A program made the position numbers and the translations under genes. DNA of 64,000 bases from VRUE01 sp963702035 (GTDB taxonomy: Bacteria; Actinomycetota; Thermoleophilia; Solirubrobacterales; 70-9). The stretch lies in NCBI GenBank assembly GCA_963702035.1, contig OY969700.1, positions 2,046,001-2,110,000 on the forward strand, written 5' to 3'. Position 1 is the first letter of the stretch. Every line of letters begins with the position of its first letter. Below the pieces are notes generated by a model. That model worked only from the letters and a program-made list of their open reading frames with translations. It was not told where the DNA came from and did not search any database. This document shows, piece after piece, positions 41,476 through 50,197 of this stretch.

Positions 41476-42174
41476 TCATCGGCGCTGGATTCGGATCCAG
41501 TCGATGCGGACAACCTGAGACGGCCGTTCGGATTCGGTGCCCAGGTCCCCGATTCGCCGAACCACGCTCATCCCGGAGCGAACCCTGCCGAGCACCGCAT
41601 AGTTCGATCGGATTCCGCGGCCCCCCGGCAGGACGACGAAGAAGTCGCTGCCAGACCGCCCGCGGGGCGACCCATAGACGTTTCCCATCGCCACGGTTCC
41701 CGGCGTGTAGCGAAAGCTCCTCGGAGGAGGCTCCGTGACGTGGTAACCGGGCCCGCTCGTGCCGTTGCCCCTGGGGTCGCCGCCCTCGATGACGAAGTTC
41801 GGGACGACCCTATTGAACCTAAGTCCGTCGTAGAACCCCGACCGGGCCAGGAACACGAACGAGTTGACAGTCTCCGGGAAGTGCCTGGCATCAAGGCGGA
41901 TCCGAAAGACACCGCAGTTGGTCTTTACCCTGGCCATCAGGCGGTCGCTTCTGTGGACGGTCTGGGGCGGGCGGTGAAGGTGCTCGATCCGCGGCTTCGG
42001 CGTGCGCACCGGCCGGCAGCCACCGTGCGAGGTGACAGACGCAGAGGCCACCGCAGAAGGCCGTCCGTGGATCGCGCCAGTAGACGCCGCAACGGAGATC
42101 GGCGCAGCGATCAGCGCCAACCCGCACGCAATCGGCGCGATACGAACGAGGCGAGTGGCGAGGGGACGATCCAT
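41476..42174 (-). CDS. Secreted cyclophilin-type peptidyl-prolyl cis-trans isomerase
   Basis: The 232-aa product has a signal helix (IAPIACGLALIAAPISVAAS). The cyclophilin fold shows VKTNCGVFRIRLDARHFPET, VNSFVFLARSGFYDGLRFNR, VVPNFVIEGGDPRGNGTSGP, GYHVTE, GTVAMGNVYGSPRGRSGSDF and FVVLPG. The FxRVV...IQGGD segment has VIEGGD here, which is common in bacterial forms. The enzyme would assist folding of exported proteins; it sits among many small secreted Cys-rich proteins that may be clients (inference). Confidence 0.9.
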   Translation of the reverse strand: MDRPLATRLVRIAPIACGLALIAAPISVAASTGAIHGRPSAVASASVTSHGGCRPVRTPKPRIEHLHRPPQTVHRSDRLMARVKTNCGVFRIRLDARHFPETVNSFVFLARSGFYDGLRFNRVVPNFVIEGGDPRGNGTSGPGYHVTEPPPRSFRYTPGTVAMGNVYGSPRGRSGSDFFVVLPGGRGIRSNYAVLGRVRSGMSVVRRIGDLGTESERPSQVVRIDWIRIQRR

Positions 42175-42190
42175 TTCGGGCGCCAGGGTC

Positions 42191-42556
42191 TCAGTCAGTG
42201 GCGAACTTGATCAGGCGGTGGCTCTTGCGGCAGGACGGACCTGGCGAGACCCCGGGCGGATACCAGCGACACCGCCAACCCCGAACCGTGCGAGGTGTGC
42301 CGTCACCCCCGCCAGCGTGCATGAACCTGATGACAATTCGGCGCGCCGTCGGGCAGCTTACGCGCCGTCGCTTGCTGATCACCGCGACGTCAAGCGGGTC
42401 GGCTCCAAACCGTGCCTGACACGGGGGCTGCGCCGCAGCCGAGTGCGACGGGGAAGGCGCCGCCGCCCATGCCAGGACGAGCAAGCTTGAGACGGTGCCT
42501 GCCCACAGCCGGCGCGCCCAGACGCTCTTTCGATGGGGACAACCGGTTGCGATCAT
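42191..42556 (-). CDS. Small secreted protein of the SC-ARR family
   Basis: Start ATG 42556 (GAGGCGG before it) gives 121 aa. It has a signal helix (AGTVSSLLVLAWAAAPSPSH). The mature core is CQARFGADPLDVAVISKRRR, VSCPTARRIVIRFM, VRGWRCRWYPPG, then SCRKSHRLIKF. Four Cys are spaced as in the other members. The closest relative in the window is 45115-45456, with which it shares the segment VRGWRCRWYPPG and a following SP.P.CRK. It lies 16 bp upstream of the cyclophilin gene, on the same strand. Confidence 0.75.
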   Translation of the reverse strand: MIATGCPHRKSVWARRLWAGTVSSLLVLAWAAAPSPSHSAAAQPPCQARFGADPLDVAVISKRRRVSCPTARRIVIRFMHAGGGDGTPRTVRGWRCRWYPPGVSPGPSCRKSHRLIKFATD

Positions 42557-42692
42557 CGGAGAACCGCCTCGCGGTCGCGGAGCCCTGTCGGCGACTGGCC
42601 CGTCCGCGCCCAGCAGCAAAGCCAGGGGTGCGTCTGCACACCGGCTCGTCCCCCGGCGGCAAGGTGTGCCGGCGCAGCGGTCGCCATCGCCG

Positions 42693-43319
42693 TCAATAGA
42701 CGCTCTGTCGTTCGGGGACGCGACTGGCCTCGAACCCGTGCCCGCTTGACGAGTCGCTGCAGACGATGCCTCGGGGTACGCTCGTCGGCGGGATTTCGCA
42801 GCTAACCGAACCGGCGCTCACAGTACTCCCGTAAGGCGCCACTTCACCGAGGTCCTCGGGGAGGACCGTGCCGGATTCGGTGTAGGCCGGTTCTCCGCCC
42901 ATAAAGGCAAAGGTCTGCGCGATCGGCTCCACGGTGCAGGTCGCGCCGTCAACCAGGATCTCGCAGGAGATGTTGCCGCTGGCGACATGGAAGGAGCGCA
43001 GAACTTCACCGCCAGACTGAGAGCTGTCGGTCGTGCTGGTGCGGACCGCGGGCGCGCTCGACCCCGCGCTCGGCGCGTGATGCACCTGGTGGCGCAACTG
43101 CTTGACCTGCTTTTGCAGGCTGTTGACCCGGTCCTTTTCGTGAGCCGCTTCTTCGCCCGCCTTCTTGGCCGCGCGCAGCTGGCTTTCAGCGACCGTGCTC
43201 GAGCCACTGCCGCCACCGCAGCCGGTGAGCGCGGCCAGCGCCGCGAGGAACAGGCACAGCGCCGTGAGGCGCCCAAGGGTCCCTAGCCCTACCCGGAGAT
43301 CGACGTGGTCCGCTCTCAC
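42693..43319 (-). CDS. Lipoprotein with a coiled coil and a DUF6636-like C-terminus
   Basis: Start GTG 43319 overlaps the upstream stop by 4 bp (GTGA). The 208-aa product has the lipobox ALTGC (LFLAALAALTGCGGG), then a short coiled coil (AAKKAGEEAAHEKDRVNSLQ with KQVKQLRHQ). The C-terminal domain reads SFHVASGNISCEILVDG, ATCTVEPIAQTFAF, GSVSCEIPP and GIVCSDSSSGHGF. The order SGNI.C...C...C....C followed by G.GF resembles actinobacterial DUF6636 proteins. It would be anchored on the outer side of the membrane. The role is unknown. Confidence 0.7.
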   Translation of the reverse strand: MRADHVDLRVGLGTLGRLTALCLFLAALAALTGCGGGSGSSTVAESQLRAAKKAGEEAAHEKDRVNSLQKQVKQLRHQVHHAPSAGSSAPAVRTSTTDSSQSGGEVLRSFHVASGNISCEILVDGATCTVEPIAQTFAFMGGEPAYTESGTVLPEDLGEVAPYGSTVSAGSVSCEIPPTSVPRGIVCSDSSSGHGFEASRVPERQSVY

Positions 43320-43867
43320 GGCGCCGGTTCGCAGTGCCCGCGGGGGACGTGGAAGGTCGAATAGTGATCGCCCGGGCTCTCACCGAACGGGTTGCCTTCC
43401 GGGTAGGTGATTTTTAGGTGCGCCTTGGAGAAGAACTTGCGGCGCGAGCTGCCGAGACAGGACTTCGGGTGTGAGAGCACCACGCGAGCGGGATATTCAG
43501 CCGTCGCCGTCGGATAGGCGCACCCGCAGTCCTGGACCAGCGCCGTTCCGCTTCCCACCGCAAGCCGATGCCCGTAGCGGAGCCATTCGATCCGTTCGAT
43601 CGTGGGGCTACCCGAGGTGCAGCCGGCGCTCCAGTAGTCCGGCTCGACCGAGGAGTACCCGGTCGTCCCACAGTTCGCCACGAAGACGCGAGCTTGCGCG
43701 GCGGATGCGAATGATGCGCCGAAGAGCGCCATCGCCGCGAGCAGAATGCCCACCACTGGCACGAACCGGATGCGCGGCGAAACCACCGAACAGGAATTCG
43801 TGGGTTGCCTGTCAGCGAGATCCAACATGGGGGCGGACTGCCGATCGGAGGTCTCGAGGATCCTCAT
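43316..43867 (-). CDS. Small secreted protein, divergent WxxWG-family member
   Basis: The frame is 183 aa from ATG 43867; later starts (43828 or GTG 43786) would give a cleaner signal peptide (RIRFVPVVGILLAAMALFGA). The mature part starts RVFVANCGTTGYSSVEPDYW. The family core appears as SPTIERIEWLRYGHRLAVGS, followed by CGCAYPTATAEYPARVVLSH and a CLGSSRRKFFSKAHLKITYP strand. The I.W..(W/Y)G...A.G.G pattern matches the GGDPSG proteins although the GGDPSG loop itself is missing. It is coupled with the lipoprotein gene downstream. Confidence 0.65.
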   Translation of the reverse strand: MRILETSDRQSAPMLDLADRQPTNSCSVVSPRIRFVPVVGILLAAMALFGASFASAAQARVFVANCGTTGYSSVEPDYWSAGCTSGSPTIERIEWLRYGHRLAVGSGTALVQDCGCAYPTATAEYPARVVLSHPKSCLGSSRRKFFSKAHLKITYPEGNPFGESPGDHYSTFHVPRGHCEPAP

Positions 43868-43970
43868 ACTGGCCGGGCATTCTTGTCGATCAGCCCGACA
43901 AACGCGTTAACGATCCGCCAAGCCACCGAGAAATCCGATCTCCTCGGGGCTTCGGTCGACACCGGGCAGG

Positions 43971-44912
43971 TCATCCACCCCCCCTGCGCCAACTGCGAAC
44001 CAGCGACCACTGGGGCGGATAGGGGGTTCGGTATTCGAAGAGCTCGTGGTAACCGGAGCGGTGAAAGCAGTTGCATGCGAACTGCAGGCGGGTGAAGTGG
44101 TCGGCCCGGACGCGTCGCAGGCTGACCCTGGTGGGGAAGCCTTCCCAGCTGCCGCTGCCGCAGTCAGGTTCGCAGTCATCCGCCCAAAGCACCGCGCGGC
44201 CATAGGCGCGTCGGCTCGTCCAGGCCCGCCAGTCGATCTTGCCGAAGCTGCCGCCCGGGTAGTAGCCGACCGGCAGTTCGGAGCTCGGGCCGCCCAGCTC
44301 CTCACTGCCGTCGCCCGTCCAACCGGACATCCGCTTGGGCCTGATCGAGAAGTGCACGCCGTCGCTGACCCGAGGTAGCCCACCGCCGTGCCGCTCGAGC
44401 CGATAGGAGCCGAGGCGGCGGCACATGTCCGAGTTCCAGACCGACCAGCGGCGCGGAAGCGGCCCACCGGGCCGCCTCGGCACGCGGAAGCTGAGCCGCG
44501 AATAGGCGAGGTGCCGTGCCCCGGAGGTGCAGTGACGCGGCCGCGAGGCGCGCAGGACGATTCGCACCTTGCCTGGGTAGTAGCCGCCGCTGGGTCGAAA
44601 TATCGAGTTACGCCCGACCCCGATCGTCGCCCTTGATCCCCAGCGCCGCCAGCGGATGTGATCGACGAGCCCACTGGGGTCGCCCCCGTTGAAGATCACC
44701 TTCGGCTTGACCTCACCCCAGCCGCGCCCCTGCGGTCCCTCGATGCCGCGAACTCCAAGCGTCAGCGCGTGTCGGCAGCCTCGGTCGCGATTCACGCCGG
44801 CGCGCCGAGCGCAACGCGATGCGCTCGCCGCGGTCCCGGGCAGCACGGCCAGCAAACCGCAAAGGCCGAGCAGGGCGAAGACGGATCGAGGTGGGGGTCC
44901 TCGCCAAAGCAC
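43971..44912 (-). CDS. Secreted two-domain protein of the GGDPSG / WxxWG family
   Basis: The 313-aa product has a signal peptide (RSVFALLGLCGLLAVLPGTA). Domain 1 (about residues 70-180) has FNGGDPSGLVDHIRWRRWGS, RATIGVGRNSIFRPSGGYY and the aromatic strand HLAYSRLSFRVPRRPGG. Domain 2 (about 210-300) repeats the plan: GKIDWRAWTSRRAYGRAVLW, DDCEPDCGSGSW, FPTRVSLRRVRADHFTRLQF. The second domain is the same type as the product of 52168-52773. It is the longest family member and the first gene of a minus-strand run reaching to the cyclophilin gene. Confidence 0.72.
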   Translation of the reverse strand: MLWRGPPPRSVFALLGLCGLLAVLPGTAASASRCARRAGVNRDRGCRHALTLGVRGIEGPQGRGWGEVKPKVIFNGGDPSGLVDHIRWRRWGSRATIGVGRNSIFRPSGGYYPGKVRIVLRASRPRHCTSGARHLAYSRLSFRVPRRPGGPLPRRWSVWNSDMCRRLGSYRLERHGGGLPRVSDGVHFSIRPKRMSGWTGDGSEELGGPSSELPVGYYPGGSFGKIDWRAWTSRRAYGRAVLWADDCEPDCGSGSWEGFPTRVSLRRVRADHFTRLQFACNCFHRSGYHELFEYRTPYPPQWSLVRSWRRGGG

Positions 44913-45114
44913 TGCGGCGGAAATCTAGCGCCCTATCGAGTTCCCGGGCGGATCGCCATCGCGGGTGACGGATTCGCCCCGCTCAGCAGCGTCGGTCCTG
45001 CGAGGGGCGGCGGTGGCGAAGCAGATGCTCTACGCGGAGGCGGCACCCGATCGCTCGGACAAGAGGGCCGCAGCGTTCGCGACTGCCGTGAGGCACAAGC
45101 CAAGCATCGGCATT

Positions 45115-45456
45115 TCAGGTCCCAGTGTAGAACCCGATGAGTCGCTTTCCTTTGCGACAGGTGGGCTCAGGAGACAACCCAGGCGGGTACCAGCGGCACC
45201 GCCAGCCCCGGACCGTGGCGGGCACGCCAACTTCTGGATCAGTTCGCATGAAGCTGCGAACGATGCGCCGTGCCGTCTTGCAGGCTACGTGCCTGCGCTT
45301 GACTATGAATCCAGTTTCGATCGGTTCAGGTCCAAGCCGGACCCGGCATGCGGTCGCCGCCTTTGCCGAGGGCGTTGACGGCATCGCTGCCGCCAACGCC
45401 ACCACGCAGGCAGACATCAAGAGCACAGCCGAGGCCCGTGCGATCTTCGCGATCAT
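45115..45456 (-). CDS. Small secreted protein of the SC-ARR family
   Basis: Start ATG 45456 overlaps the stop of the cutinase-like gene by 4 bp (ATGA), so both are one operon. The 113-aa product has a signal helix (ASAVLLMSACVVALAAAMPS). The core reads CRVRLGPEPIETGFIVKRRH, VACKTARRIVRSFM, VRGWRCRWYPPG, then TCRKGKRLIGFYTG. It is clearly paralogous to 42191-42556. Confidence 0.75.
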   Translation of the reverse strand: MIAKIARASAVLLMSACVVALAAAMPSTPSAKAATACRVRLGPEPIETGFIVKRRHVACKTARRIVRSFMRTDPEVGVPATVRGWRCRWYPPGLSPEPTCRKGKRLIGFYTGT

Positions 45457-46382
45457 CCGGTGAGCCCCATTTCGTTCGCGAGCCAGTTGACGGCCTCAGT
45501 CAGATAAGTCTTCTCCCTTGGATTGCTCAGGTAGCTGGTGTGCACCTCGGTTCCCACCTTGATCGCGCCCAGCAGCCCGTGCACGATCGAAGATGGGGAA
45601 AAGTCGCAGACGATGTCGTTTACAGCGCAGATCTCCACCGTCGTTTCCGGTTCCTCGACGTCCTGAGGACGGGCGATGCCGTGGAGGGCGACCCGAATGC
45701 CCGCCGTCATCCTCGATGCACCGCCAATCAGCTTGGCGTCGGTCGCCGACGTCCGATCTCCATCACCCAGCAACAGCGTGCCGCCGATCGCATCCAGCGC
45801 TTCTTCGTCACCTGCGTGTTCGAGCTTGCGCTCTGCTTGGTGGACCGCCATAGCCCCCTGTGAATAACCGGCCAGCACCAGTTCTGCTTCCGGGCAATTA
45901 CTGAGAACCGCGTGCACAGCTTCAATCGTCAGCTTGACGCCGTCGTTGACGCTGGCGGTATATGGCTTCAGGTGTCTCGTGTAGTACAGGGCGAGGGCGC
46001 CACCCGGCGTCGCCGCAGCGTATGCAGCGGCTTCCGGCACCGACGGAATTAGCTCGCCGACCGAATCGGCGCTGTAGACGACGCCCAACATCCCCATCTG
46101 TTCACCGTAGTTCGTAACGTCCTTTTCAAGCTGTCTCGCCATCTCATACAGCGGTGCGCCCAGGCCGTGGTTTGCCTTCGACAGCCGTTCGCCCGAGCCA
46201 CGGGCGCCGATGAACATCACGTCGGGACATCCGTGGGCCGCGGCGCGGGAAGTGCCGGCTCGGGGTGCGGCGAAGAGCGCCAGGGCGCCGGCAAGCGCCA
46301 GGAATGCGACCAGAGCCCGCGATCCCCAGCGCGGTGGGCCTTCGGGGAGTAGTCGATGGAGATACGTCGGTGTCGGCCTCAT
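45453..46382 (-). CDS. Secreted cutinase-like serine esterase
   Basis: Start ATG 46382 gives 309 aa; the frame is open further upstream but without support. There is a signal helix (SRALVAFLALAGALALFAAP). The alpha/beta hydrolase core shows CPDVMFIGARGSGERL (oxyanion loop), the nucleophile Ser in LVLAGYSQGAMAV, the acid Asp in CAVNDIVCDF with its flanking Cys pair, and the catalytic His in EVHTSYL. This is the cutinase/Culp arrangement. Cutinase-like enzymes cleave esters of lipids or polyesters outside the cell. It is coupled to a small SC-ARR protein gene. Confidence 0.88.
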   Translation of the reverse strand: MRPTPTYLHRLLPEGPPRWGSRALVAFLALAGALALFAAPRAGTSRAAAHGCPDVMFIGARGSGERLSKANHGLGAPLYEMARQLEKDVTNYGEQMGMLGVVYSADSVGELIPSVPEAAAYAAATPGGALALYYTRHLKPYTASVNDGVKLTIEAVHAVLSNCPEAELVLAGYSQGAMAVHQAERKLEHAGDEEALDAIGGTLLLGDGDRTSATDAKLIGGASRMTAGIRVALHGIARPQDVEEPETTVEICAVNDIVCDFSPSSIVHGLLGAIKVGTEVHTSYLSNPREKTYLTEAVNWLANEMGLTG

Positions 46383-46497
46383 CAGCGCCTGCCCTGCCGA
46401 AGCCCTCAAGCGACCAACGGCGCGCTCAGCATACGCCAAGCGAGCGCCGCCCTGACGTCGGAGTCTGGCGGGGAGCGGCCGAACTAGACTTGGCGCG

Positions 46498-46854
46498 ATG
46501 AGCCCCGAGCGAAGCCCGAGTGCACTAGCTGCGAGGCCGCTGCGCAGAGCCGCGACGGGGCCGCTGATCGCCGTGGCGCTCGCTCTCGTCGCGATCCTCG
46601 CCGGGGCGCAGTCAAGCGCTGGCAGGCCCATCAAGCGTGTACACCGCACTCACAGGTGCGGCCAGATCGGGTCAAGCGCCGGTTGGGGCTACGGCGACAT
46701 CCATGCCCACGGCCTCAGCTGCGCCGCCGCTCGGCGCGTGATCCGTCACTGGTCTCCCGACCATCCGCACGGCTGGACGCTCAACCAGAATCGCAGGCCT
46801 CAGGTCTTCCACAAGGGCCGCAAGTGGATCAGCGGCTACGCGCTCGGCGACTGA
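46498..46854 (+). CDS. Small secreted SC-ARR-family protein with part of the Cys pattern lost
   Basis: The 118-aa product has a signal helix (GPLIAVALALVAILAGAQSS). The core reads HRCGQIGSSAGWGYGDIHAH, LSCAAARRVIRHWS, HGWTLNQNRRPQVFHKGRKW and ISGY. The first two Cys are kept, but the Cys pair that normally follows the W (GW.C...C) is replaced by GWTLN and an uncharged stretch. The remaining basic turn before W/I is kept. It is divergent from the cutinase-like gene with 115 bp between. Confidence 0.7.
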   Translation: MSPERSPSALAARPLRRAATGPLIAVALALVAILAGAQSSAGRPIKRVHRTHRCGQIGSSAGWGYGDIHAHGLSCAAARRVIRHWSPDHPHGWTLNQNRRPQVFHKGRKWISGYALGD

Positions 46855-46974
46855 GCCGAGTACCCCGGTGGCGCGCCTGACTCGCAGGGTGCCGGTGCGG
46901 GCCATGCGCCGCGGTGGACAAGCTCTGCGCTAGGCTCGCGCCGCAAGGTGGCTCGTTCGACGTTGGGAGGCGGG

Positions 46975-47271
46975 ATGGCGCGCTGGACCGGTGTTGTGCT
47001 GGTGGTGTTGGTGATGGCTCTCACCGTGGGTGCGATTGCGGGTTGCGGGGGAGGCAGCCTCTCGGCCAGCTCCACCTGCAAGGACTTCTCCGAAGCCTCC
47101 CCGGAAGAACAGCATGAAGTTATCTCTTCGCTTTCTTCCAAGTACGACACGCCCGACTACACGACTCCGCTCGGCGAACCGGAGGTCGGCTATTACTGCG
47201 CCAGCAGCCCGGAAACGACGCTCGAACAGTTCTTCCAGCAGGCGCAGGAAAGCGGCGAAGCTGGAGGCTGA
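46975..47271 (+). CDS. Small lipoprotein
   Basis: Start ATG 46975 follows GGGAGGCGG. The 98-aa product has the lipobox AIAGC (VVLVVLVMALTVGAIAGCGG). The mature part is short and acidic: SSTCKDFSEASPEEQHEVIS, SLSSKYDTPDY, EVGYYCASSPETTLEQFFQQ. The two Cys may pair. The helix S..E...V...L after CKDF is common in small actinobacterial lipoproteins of unknown function. Confidence 0.65.
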   Translation: MARWTGVVLVVLVMALTVGAIAGCGGGSLSASSTCKDFSEASPEEQHEVISSLSSKYDTPDYTTPLGEPEVGYYCASSPETTLEQFFQQAQESGEAGG

Positions 47272-47363
47272 GACTCTTGCCATGCGCCAAACACCCCTGT
47301 GAGGAGTGTCCGGGGCGAGGGAGCCTCCGGCACGAGCGTGACCCTCATTACCGCGAGGCACGA

Positions 47364-47789
47364 TTGGGCCAACGGTCCTTCTTCCTGGTGATGCTAGCCC
47401 TCGCGGTTAGCGCGCCCCTTGCCTTCGGGGCGGGGAGCCCGACTCGGGCCGATGCCCACAGCTCGCACTGGGTGGCGCGCTGCGGCTTTGCACGCTCGCC
47501 CTACGGCAGCCTCGGTGTCTACATTGAGAAGGGGTCGGTGTCCTGTGGCAAGGGCCGGCGCTTGATCCACCGGGCTTTCTACGCGCCCGGGGAATCCGTC
47601 GGCACCGGCAGTGTCCGGTACCCGAGCGGGTGGGTGTGCGGCGGACAGATGGGCTCCTATTTTTGCGCTAAGCCCCTCTGGCGCCCCGGTGGCCACCCCA
47701 AGAAGTATGTGGCGGCGCTCGCCTGTCACATAGGCAGCGGCCCCACTCGGGTCAGGTGTCCGCGTCGGATCGAGCGCGATATACCCTGA
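47364..47789 (+). CDS. Small secreted protein of the SC-ARR family with a C-terminal extension
   Basis: Start TTG 47364 (GAGG before it) gives 141 aa; the frame is open from 47277. There is a signal helix (SFFLVMLALAVSAPLAFGAG). The core reads HWVARCGFARSPYGSLGVYI, GSVSCGKGRRLIHRAFY, YPSGWVCGGQMGSYFCAKPL, then a tail ACHIGSGPTRVRCPRRIERD. It has two extra Cys in the tail compared with other members. The function is unknown. Confidence 0.7.
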   Translation: MGQRSFFLVMLALAVSAPLAFGAGSPTRADAHSSHWVARCGFARSPYGSLGVYIEKGSVSCGKGRRLIHRAFYAPGESVGTGSVRYPSGWVCGGQMGSYFCAKPLWRPGGHPKKYVAALACHIGSGPTRVRCPRRIERDIP

Positions 47790-47996
47790 TCCGCCCAGGG
47801 CGCGTCGTCGCGACGAGTGAAACGAGTCGCTGGACACCCCGCCTTGGGCCCCGGACAACGCCGAGGCAGCTTGCCTGGGCTCAGGGAGCCAATCGCGTCG
47901 GCGGTGCGGCGCCTCGCGATCGCTTGCAGGCTGAGGTTGCCGCGCGCCTGCCATGTAGGTTTTGCGCCGGATGCCACCGCGGATCGGGCTGTTGGG

Positions 47997-49445
47997 ATGA
48001 TGGGCGAGTCGGCGCGGAGTTCAATCTCCGCCGGTGGGCGCCTGGCGCTCTGCCTCGTGGCGCTGACAGGCGCGCTGACGCTGTGCACGAGCGCGGCTCG
48101 TGCCTCTGAACCGCTGCACGCGATCGCGATCAGCGCCGGCGACGCTCACACCTGCGCGGTTGAGGCGCAGGGACAGGCGCTCTGCTGGGGCTGGAACAAG
48201 TTCGGACAGCTCGGCACCTCCACCCTCGCCGACCGCTCGGTTCCGACCCCGGTCCGCGGCCTCACCGACGCGCGGACGATCAGCGCGGACACCGACTTCA
48301 CCTGCGCGATCCGCCAGTCGGGCCAGGCGGCCTGCTGGGGGGACAACTCGGTGGGCACGCTCGGCGACGGCACAAAGGTGGGCCGGCGCTACCCGACGCC
48401 CGTCAAGCGCCTCGCCGACGCCACCGGAATCTCGACCAACCTCTTCGGCACCTGCGCCGTGCGGCTCTCCGGCTCGGCGGTCTGTTGGGGAGGCGGCGGC
48501 GCCGGGCTCGGAAACGGCTCCGCCTTTACCTGGAGTCGTGCCCCCGTCCGGGTGACGGGCCTCACCGGGATCGCCTCGATCGCGGTTGGCCTCTTCAATT
48601 CCTGCGTTCTCTTTGACTCCGGGCAAGTTGCATGCTGGGGTCTCAACGACGAAGGTGAGATCGGAAACGGCACCGCTGTGCGGCGCTACCGGCCAACGCC
48701 GGTGCGGGGCCTGGGCGATGCCACCGCGATCAGCGCTGGCGAATACCACAACTGCGCAATCCGCGCTTCAGGGCAAGCCGTCTGCTGGGGAGAGAACAAA
48801 TACGGGCAGCTGGGCGACGGAACCCGACACGCTCGTCACGCGCCGGTAGCGGTCCAGGGCCTTACCGACGCTGTGGCGATCAGCGCCGGGAGCGACCACT
48901 CCTGCGCGATACGCGCCGGGGGCCAGGCTGTCTGCTGGGGCGAGAACGACGCCGGACAGCTCGGCGACGGGACGCGGACCCCCCAGCCCACCCCGGTGCC
49001 GGTTCTCGGCCTCCCTGACGCGATCGCGATCAGCGCCGGTGGCTCACATACCTGCGCAATCCGCGCATCGGGTGAAGCGCTCTGCTGGGGGTGGAACAAG
49101 GACGGCCAGCTCGGCGACGGTACGCACCGCACCCGACTGGCGCCGACTCCCGTCGACCCGCCGCCACTCAGCGCCGGCCCGAAGCGCTCGCGACCCAACC
49201 ACTGCGGCAACAGCCGCAGGCAGGCCGCCTTCGGAATCACGGTGCGCGGGATGGGGTGCAAGCGCGGCGCCCATGTGGTGCGGCGCTGGAGCCGGACGCT
49301 TCGCCACCGCAACGGCAGCGGCCGCGTCTTCGGCCTGTACTGCCGCTACCGCGAACCGGGGCACGGCAGACGGCCGGTGGTTCGCTGCATCGGCAGCCGC
49401 GGCCGAGTCGTCCACTGGCGCACCACGTCGATCTACGCCGGCTGA
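47997..49445 (+). CDS. Secreted RCC1-type propeller with a C-terminal SC-ARR-like domain
   Basis: Start ATG 47997 gives 482 aa and a signal helix (RLALCLVALTGALTLCTSAA). Seven RCC1-type repeats follow, each AISAG..H.CAI..SGQ..CWG.N..GQLGDGT, enough for a closed seven-bladed propeller; every blade has two Cys (for example HTCAVEAQGQALCWGWNKFG). The last 85 residues form a different domain: HCGNSRRQAAFGITVRGMGC, KRGAHVVRRW, FGLYCRYREPG, VVRCIGSRGRVVHW. This is the same C..GC.RG..VVRRW..YC...RC..RG..V.W plan as the small SC-ARR proteins, here fused to a propeller. Confidence 0.8.
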   Translation: MMGESARSSISAGGRLALCLVALTGALTLCTSAARASEPLHAIAISAGDAHTCAVEAQGQALCWGWNKFGQLGTSTLADRSVPTPVRGLTDARTISADTDFTCAIRQSGQAACWGDNSVGTLGDGTKVGRRYPTPVKRLADATGISTNLFGTCAVRLSGSAVCWGGGGAGLGNGSAFTWSRAPVRVTGLTGIASIAVGLFNSCVLFDSGQVACWGLNDEGEIGNGTAVRRYRPTPVRGLGDATAISAGEYHNCAIRASGQAVCWGENKYGQLGDGTRHARHAPVAVQGLTDAVAISAGSDHSCAIRAGGQAVCWGENDAGQLGDGTRTPQPTPVPVLGLPDAIAISAGGSHTCAIRASGEALCWGWNKDGQLGDGTHRTRLAPTPVDPPPLSAGPKRSRPNHCGNSRRQAAFGITVRGMGCKRGAHVVRRWSRTLRHRNGSGRVFGLYCRYREPGHGRRPVVRCIGSRGRVVHWRTTSIYAG

Positions 49446-49530
49446 CGCCCCACGCCGCACGACTATCCGGTCGCCGATCCTCGAGCAGATCGGCGCGTCA
49501 CAATGGGCAAGCCCTTGAACGCCCGCGACG

Positions 49531-50070
49531 TCAGCGCAGCTGCCGACAGCGATGCCAGGAAGAGGTCAGCCGCCAGTGGGGGTGCCAGCTGGAGGCCCCG
49601 GGGCGGTGGATCCGGGCCTTCAGCCTCAGGTAGGTGCGCCAGCCGTCGCAGCGCGCGGGGTCGCTGGCGACGATCAACACCGGGTAGGAGGTGATCATCG
49701 GTTCCCCAGCCGGGCCGGTGTCGTAGTTGTAGGTCCCTCGGGCAACGGCGGAGCGCCCGCCCCAGCGGCGCCACTGCATGTCGTCGAGGTAGGTGCGCCC
49801 GTCGGCGCCGAAGAAGATCCTGCTCGGCCGGCTGACGTGCCCGCCGTTCGGCACCCCGACCGAGTAGAAGGCGCGCAGGACGGTGCCCGGCCCGGCCCCG
49901 GCTGCGGCGCTCGCGCCACAAAGCGCCAGGAGCAGGGCCGAGATCCCCACGGCTCCCCTGGCCGCCAGCGCGGTGCGGCGTGAGCCGCGCCCGCTCGGGC
50001 GCCGCTGCGAGGCGACGAGAGAGCCCAACTGGGCTGCGAGATGGCGAGATGGAGGTGCTCCCCTTGGCAT
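49531..50070 (-). CDS. Secreted protein, divergent WxxWG-family member
   Basis: Start ATG 50070 gives 179 aa with a basic N-region and a signal helix (VGISALLLALCGASAAAGAG). The mature core reads PSRIFFGADGRTYLDDMQWR, RWGGRSAVARGTYNYDTGPA, then SYPVLIVASDPARCDGWRTY. The GGDPSG loop is replaced by FGADGRTY, but the M.W..WG...AxGxG motif is kept. The C-terminus is His/Trp-rich (SSWHPHWRLTSSWHRC). It faces a cytoplasmic gene at 50198 across a short gap. Confidence 0.65.
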   Translation of the reverse strand: MPRGAPPSRHLAAQLGSLVASQRRPSGRGSRRTALAARGAVGISALLLALCGASAAAGAGPGTVLRAFYSVGVPNGGHVSRPSRIFFGADGRTYLDDMQWRRWGGRSAVARGTYNYDTGPAGEPMITSYPVLIVASDPARCDGWRTYLRLKARIHRPGASSWHPHWRLTSSWHRCRQLR

Positions 50071-50197
50071 CTGCGCGAGGAATGTATCGTGGCGGCTGCG
50101 GATGGAGGCCCAGCGATCACAGCCCGCGGTCAGCGAGCGGCTGCCGACTGTCCTCATCGCCAGCCGAGGCGCGTCGTTTCGCGAGGAGGAGCTGGAG

